In this document: positions 60,480 to 64,000 of the stretch, in pieces
Position numbering within the stretch: the first letter of the stretch is position 1
How the letters are laid out: each line of letters starts with the position of its first letter
NCBI GenBank assembly: GCA_900546175.1
Contig: URBX01000003.1
Coordinates: 176,125 to 240,124, forward strand
Length of the DNA: 64,000 nt
Source of the DNA: an uncultured Eggerthella sp.
GTDB taxonomy: Bacteria; Actinomycetota; Coriobacteriia; Coriobacteriales; Eggerthellaceae
Reading direction: 5' to 3'
The notes under the pieces: model-generated
Told to the model about the DNA's origin: nothing
Database searches by the model: none
The model's input: the letters and a program-made list of their open reading frames with translations, nothing else
Made by a program: the position numbers and the translations under genes

Positions 60480-61418
60480 CTATATTTTCTTCAGAACTAA
60501 TTCTTTCGATTCTTCAGCTAGTCCTTCAATTATGGAAATGTACTCACTAATCTCATCTAAAGATTTATTAATCCTGGTAGTATACGACTTATTGTCATTT
60601 TGGTGGATCTTTCCGTACGCAAAAAGACCAACATTAATAACGTTTGATTCTATCTTTTTTAAACCTGAAAAATAAGGTTTTCTATCTTTTTCTAAAAGAT
60701 TCCAATCTTCGTTATAAATGCATTCAGCTTCACTTTCAAAATCACTGACTCCCCCACTAGTTCTATAGAGCGTATAAGGAGTCAAATCAACACAAACAGA
60801 TTGTTCAAAGCATCCCTGTTCGAAGAAATATGACCAAGTCGGGGCATCCTCAATCCACGAAAACTTATCTAAGTAATTTACAAGACCTTCATTAAAGAAG
60901 AAAGATTTTGAGTAAAACACTCCTGGCGCCTCAATAAACCGACGTGAAGAAAAAAATTTCTTTGCTTTTTCAAAACCTTTTTGAGGATCACGCTCTTTTG
61001 AAATCAAATCTAAAGCAGGGCTAAAAATGCATTCTTGCTTACCCCCCGAAAACCGGATTGTTGGAGTAAGACAAATTCCCTCATTAGGAAAAGCTTTTCG
61101 AATGTCGAAAGGAGCAAATAAATCATCTCCAGCAATCTCCTTGCAGTATTTCTGCGGATTACTTCTAACAGCCGACAAAAAATTCTTTACAATCCCTTTA
61201 TTCTTTTGACTAGGACAAATTGAAACCTCAGAAAACAAAGACCTGTTTAATTCAATCCACGCTGTCGCGTATTCAACCGTCATGTCAGAGGAACAATCAT
61301 CAAAAAGGGCAAAAGAAGGTTTTTCATTAGACTGAAAATGTTCAACTTGATACTTAATACTTTCAAGAGTTTGGATGATGAGATTTTCTTGGTTATATGA
61401 AGTCACACAAAATTGCAT
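60480..61418 (-). CDS. Glycosyltransferase family 2, divergent
   Basis: A 312-residue GT2-like protein: MQFCVTSYNQENLIIQTLESI and FALFDDCSSDMTVEYA are the first two GT-A motifs. The third is weak: KEIAGDDLFAPFDIR near residue 90 supplies a possible metal pair. The C-terminal 200 residues match nothing I recognise. The ATG at 61418 has AGGTAG seven bases upstream; the frame opens earlier with TTG. It lies 28 bases before tarI in the operon. Confidence 0.78.
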   Translation of the reverse strand: MQFCVTSYNQENLIIQTLESIKYQVEHFQSNEKPSFALFDDCSSDMTVEYATAWIELNRSLFSEVSICPSQKNKGIVKNFLSAVRSNPQKYCKEIAGDDLFAPFDIRKAFPNEGICLTPTIRFSGGKQECIFSPALDLISKERDPQKGFEKAKKFFSSRRFIEAPGVFYSKSFFFNEGLVNYLDKFSWIEDAPTWSYFFEQGCFEQSVCVDLTPYTLYRTSGGVSDFESEAECIYNEDWNLLEKDRKPYFSGLKKIESNVINVGLFAYGKIHQNDNKSYTTRINKSLDEISEYISIIEGLAEESKELVLKKI

Positions 61419-61495
61419 AATGCTACCTATCTCAAAACTCAAGATGCTAGTTTAATCATTTCATAGTAAAACAATTACAAAGTAATAATAAAGTG

Positions 61496-62305
61496 TTAGC
61501 TCTTATAATACACCTCACACGCATGAGCAAATCTACTTGACTCTTCTGGAAGAACCCTCCAATCACCATACGTCACATCCAAATATTCCTCATACCCAGA
61601 CATGATGAAGTATTTTCTATCTTCAAAATCTGTAAGAATTGGCTTAAACAATGTTTTTTTCCACTTGATATCAATATTTTCATTTCCAACAATATCGTAA
61701 TAGAATGGGGAGTTATTCTTTTTACAAGCAAGTGCATTGTTGTCGATAGCCAAAGCAAGCTTGCAAATCTTTTTGCCCCCCCCTGCCAATGGGCCGATAA
61801 TGCTTTTAACAATTCGAGCCCAAAGCCTGTCTTCATCTTTTGGATTTCCCATAGCTAGTCCGCGTCTTAAACGAAGTTTGCGATTTTTTTGATATACCTT
61901 CTCAATTTCAACAGGCTCTTCGTCTAACGGAAAAATATCAACCCAAATACCCTCAGAGATTTCTTTATTAATTGCTCTACGGATTCCCTTTTCAAAAACA
62001 ATCGTTCTTGAATCTACGACTTTCGCAAAAGGATATGGCGCAAAATTTGTTCTGCAAAATGAAAGCGAATACTTATTGGAGCTTTTCCACTGCTCAAAGT
62101 TCTTAATGAATACTTCGTAGTCAGATCGGAGCATATGAATATCTAAATCATCATCCCAAGGGATAAATCCCTTATGACGTACCGCGCCCAAAGCTGTCCC
62201 ATAAGCCAAAACGTAGGATAGATTATGTTCTAAACAAATGGAGTGAATTTCATCCATTATTTCGAGCTCAATTCTCTTCAGCTCATCTAAAGAAATAGGA
62301 TTCAT
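61496..62305 (-). CDS. LicD-family phosphotransferase, first gene of the operon
   Basis: A 269-residue LicD enzyme. LSYVLAYGTALGAVRHKGFIPWDDDLDIHMLRSDYEVF lies at about 35-72 with the DDDLD cluster, and EGIWVDIFPLDEEPVE follows. It is the third LicD in the window. GAGGAA before the ATG at 62305 sets the start. It heads a minus-strand run of ten closely spaced genes down to 52957. The operon promoter should lie in 62324-62420, where AT-rich TAATAT is a poor but possible -10. Confidence 0.9.
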   Translation of the reverse strand: MNPISLDELKRIELEIMDEIHSICLEHNLSYVLAYGTALGAVRHKGFIPWDDDLDIHMLRSDYEVFIKNFEQWKSSNKYSLSFCRTNFAPYPFAKVVDSRTIVFEKGIRRAINKEISEGIWVDIFPLDEEPVEIEKVYQKNRKLRLRRGLAMGNPKDEDRLWARIVKSIIGPLAGGGKKICKLALAIDNNALACKKNNSPFYYDIVGNENIDIKWKKTLFKPILTDFEDRKYFIMSGYEEYLDVTYGDWRVLPEESSRFAHACEVYYKS

Positions 62306-62323
62306 TATTATTTCCTCTTTCAA

Positions 62324-62844
62324 AAAACTACCTACACCATAAAACGAACATTAAGCTTTTTGGAAAAAGTACTATATTATTTATTGACTAACCATTAACT
62401 AAAATAAATATTCACAGTAATAGAACATGAAGCATCATCACCAATTCACTTCATATTGTTTTCTCTTAAGATTAAACAACCTTGAGAGTTTTTATGTCTA
62501 ATCGAGCATCAAGAATAGCATATGTACTCGGACAGTAAATCTGATAATAAATAGAATACTGTTTTAAATTTAGATTCAACACCAGCATGTACAATCACGA
62601 CTCTATCCAAAGTGTAGGCCTATATTACCGCCAGTCCACTTATCATTTGAGTTGTATATCTTAGCTGGACAGTCAATCAAAACCAATAAGCTTCAATTTC
62701 CAATCGTATTGAAATCCATGACACACCGACTTTACAAAATCGTTACAACAACGCTCATGCTTTTTCAATAGCAAACTGTTAAATTGAGTAAAGTAAGTAT
62801 TACAAATAAGGACATAGAGTCACGAATAAAGCCAACAGATAACA
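62324..62844. other. AT-rich 521-base gap with no supported gene
   Basis: This gap separates the L,D-transpeptidase gene from the LicD operon, both on the minus strand. It holds the presumed LicD operon promoter. I found no frame with a ribosome-binding site, no strong hairpin after the transpeptidase stop, and no repeat; a 14-codon frame at 62493 has no good start context. Confidence 0.5.
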
Positions 62845-64000
62845 TTAAAAAACATATACTTTTGTCCCGCTAGGTATGTTGTCATAAATCCATTTTGCAT
62901 CATTAATATCCAAACGAACACATCCATGGGAGATGTTATAGCCAAGTCGACCATCAATAAGACTGGTCATACTTCCTGGGCTATATAACACAGAGTGGAA
63001 CAAATAATTTCCGTAGAACTGAGTCCAATACCAACAAGTATATCCAGAACCAAAAGAGATTCCTCTTGATTGAACCGTAAAATAACCTTTCACAGTAGGA
63101 CTTGACGGAGCACCAGGAGAACATCTCACGTATTTATAAAGATTCCAATTTCCCGTCGACCCATAAAAAATACCCACATTATTATCAATAGTATCAACCA
63201 AAATTAACCAGTTAGTAGAACTTGACATAGAATAGGCCATCGACGTCAATCGGCTCTCGGTGCTAGTCCATATTCCAGAACTATTAACATAATAGGAATT
63301 TCCACCTTGAGTAATCCAGGTGTTAGCGGCCATTACTCCATTGCTATAAAGGTAGTAATAATTACCTTCCAAATTTACCCATTCACCAGCAGCCATTACT
63401 CCATTGTTTTTTAAAAAGTACCAAGAACCATCATATAGCCACCCCGTGCGCATTACCCCATCAGTATCAAAGTAATACCACGCGCCAGAAATTAACTTCC
63501 AACCAGTAGCAGCTTTTCCGAAGTCGTCGAAATAATACTTCTTTCCGTCACTTTCAGTTTCCCAGCCATTTTTCAAAAAACCAGTTGCCTGATCAGCATA
63601 AAAGGTGACACCATTGATTACTTGTGTGCCAGTTAACACATTGCCGACTTCATCTACTAGCACCCTATTTCCGTCTTCATCAACCAAAAGAAACGCTCCA
63701 AAAGTTCCGTCCGAACCTGCAAACCGGAACTTTTTCTCCTCAACGTTTACCCATGTATTAACAGCAAGGGTACCATTCGAGTTGAAGAAATACTCTTTCG
63801 AATCTATAGTCTTAAGACCAGTCTGAAGATACCCATTCTCATCAAAATAATATATATTGCCGGATATTGTCTTCCAGGATTTTGCAAAACCATTAGAACA
63901 AACGTATAGAGTCTTTCCGTTAACTACAACCCATCCAGAAGGCACCCATACGCCATTGCCGTCAACAAAGTAGCGGTCGTTATCCACCCATTGATTGGTG
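62845..64000 (-). CDS. Cell-wall-repeat protein with C-terminal L,D-transpeptidase (YkuD) domain, 5' end beyond window
   Basis: The frame runs to the right edge without a start, so at least 384 C-terminal residues are visible. Choline-binding-type repeats of about 20 residues fill the first two thirds (GWKLISGAWYYFDTDGVMRTG, WYFLKNNGVMAAGEWV, YYYLYSNGVMAANTW). The last 120 residues form a YkuD domain, ending with the catalytic HGCVRLDINDAKW motif (cysteine nucleophile). YkuD enzymes cross-link peptidoglycan or anchor proteins to it. The repeats probably bind phosphocholine-like or other decorated wall polymer made by the neighbouring LicD genes. A signal peptide is expected outside the window. 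Confidence 0.9.
   Translation of the reverse strand, partial: TNQWVDNDRYFVDGNGVWVPSGWVVVNGKTLYVCSNGFAKSWKTISGNIYYFDENGYLQTGLKTIDSKEYFFNSNGTLAVNTWVNVEEKKFRFAGSDGTFGAFLLVDEDGNRVLVDEVGNVLTGTQVINGVTFYADQATGFLKNGWETESDGKKYYFDDFGKAATGWKLISGAWYYFDTDGVMRTGWLYDGSWYFLKNNGVMAAGEWVNLEGNYYYLYSNGVMAANTWITQGGNSYYVNSSGIWTSTESRLTSMAYSMSSSTNWLILVDTIDNNVGIFYGSTGNWNLYKYVRCSPGAPSSPTVKGYFTVQSRGISFGSGYTCWYWTQFYGNYLFHSVLYSPGSMTSLIDGRLGYNISHGCVRLDINDAKWIYDNIPSGTKVYVF

Noticed and set aside
25538..62305. A CRISPR array, transposase, integrase or attachment site that would mark the glycan locus as a mobile island
   Set aside because: Both strands were read for such genes and repeats and none was seen; only composition hints at transfer.
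62493..62537. A 14-codon frame (MSNRASRIAYVLGQ) in the gap before the LicD operon
   Set aside because: No convincing ribosome-binding site and no repeated or regulatory codons; too short to distinguish from chance.

Overview
The window looks like the chromosome of a low-to-mid GC member of the Coriobacteriia (the Atopobium/Lancefieldella/Olsenella group). This is inferred from the gene content: a HisZ-HisG fusion heading a compact his operon, two type III glutamine synthetases, CWB2-like and choline-binding-type cell-wall repeats, and Gram-positive features (T-box leader, LicD and TarIJ genes, no outer-membrane genes). No marker such as a 16S gene is present, so the assignment is moderate. 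I saw no insertion sequence, prophage, CRISPR array, tRNA or rRNA.

Region 1 (1-24 kb) is mostly housekeeping. It holds the end of a possible regulator gene, a CDF metal exporter, and a two-gene unit (DUF6282-type metallohydrolase plus small membrane protein) behind a leader that can fold in two mutually exclusive ways. Next come pheST with a T-box leader, followed by TM2/SHOCT and cupin genes. The minus-strand histidine operon has the order hisZG-D-C-B-H-A-F-I; hisE and a histidinol-phosphate phosphatase are not in it. After these are a universal stress protein, two convergent 696-residue type III glutamine synthetases, a Pro/Gln-rich membrane protein, and rplM-rpsI behind a structured leader with cobalamin-riboswitch-like motifs.

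Region 2 (24-64 kb) is one very large, visibly AT-richer surface-glycan locus. It starts with a WecA/TagO-type initiating transferase and ends with a cell-wall-repeat L,D-transpeptidase cut by the window edge. Precursor genes cover dTDP-L-rhamnose (rmlA, rmlD, rmlB, rmlC), a dTDP-4-amino-4,6-dideoxyhexose (WecE-like), a dTDP-3-amino-3,6-dideoxyhexose (FdtA/FdtB-like) and CDP-ribitol (TarI/TarJ-like). Assembly genes include many family 2 glycosyltransferases, among them a tandem two-domain enzyme and a GlfT2-like enzyme, three LicD-family phosphotransferases, a FemAB/GNAT-like protein, and large polytopic proteins (YfhO and DUF6541 types).

Three export routes can be read from the sequence: an ABC-2 exporter whose ATPase carries a C-terminal CWB2-like domain, a Wzx/TuaB-type flippase, and a pair of ArnE/ArnF-like SMR half-transporters. 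With a GtrB/ArnC-like lipid-linked sugar synthase and the YfhO protein, the SMR pair would make a three-component extracytoplasmic glycosylation system. My reading is that the locus builds and decorates one or more rhamnose- and ribitol-phosphate-containing wall polymers. The most notable items are the CWB2-fused exporter ATPase, the WecE/ATP-grasp divergent pair around twin inverted repeats, and the two candidate RNA switches at 1636-1771 and 23611-23774.
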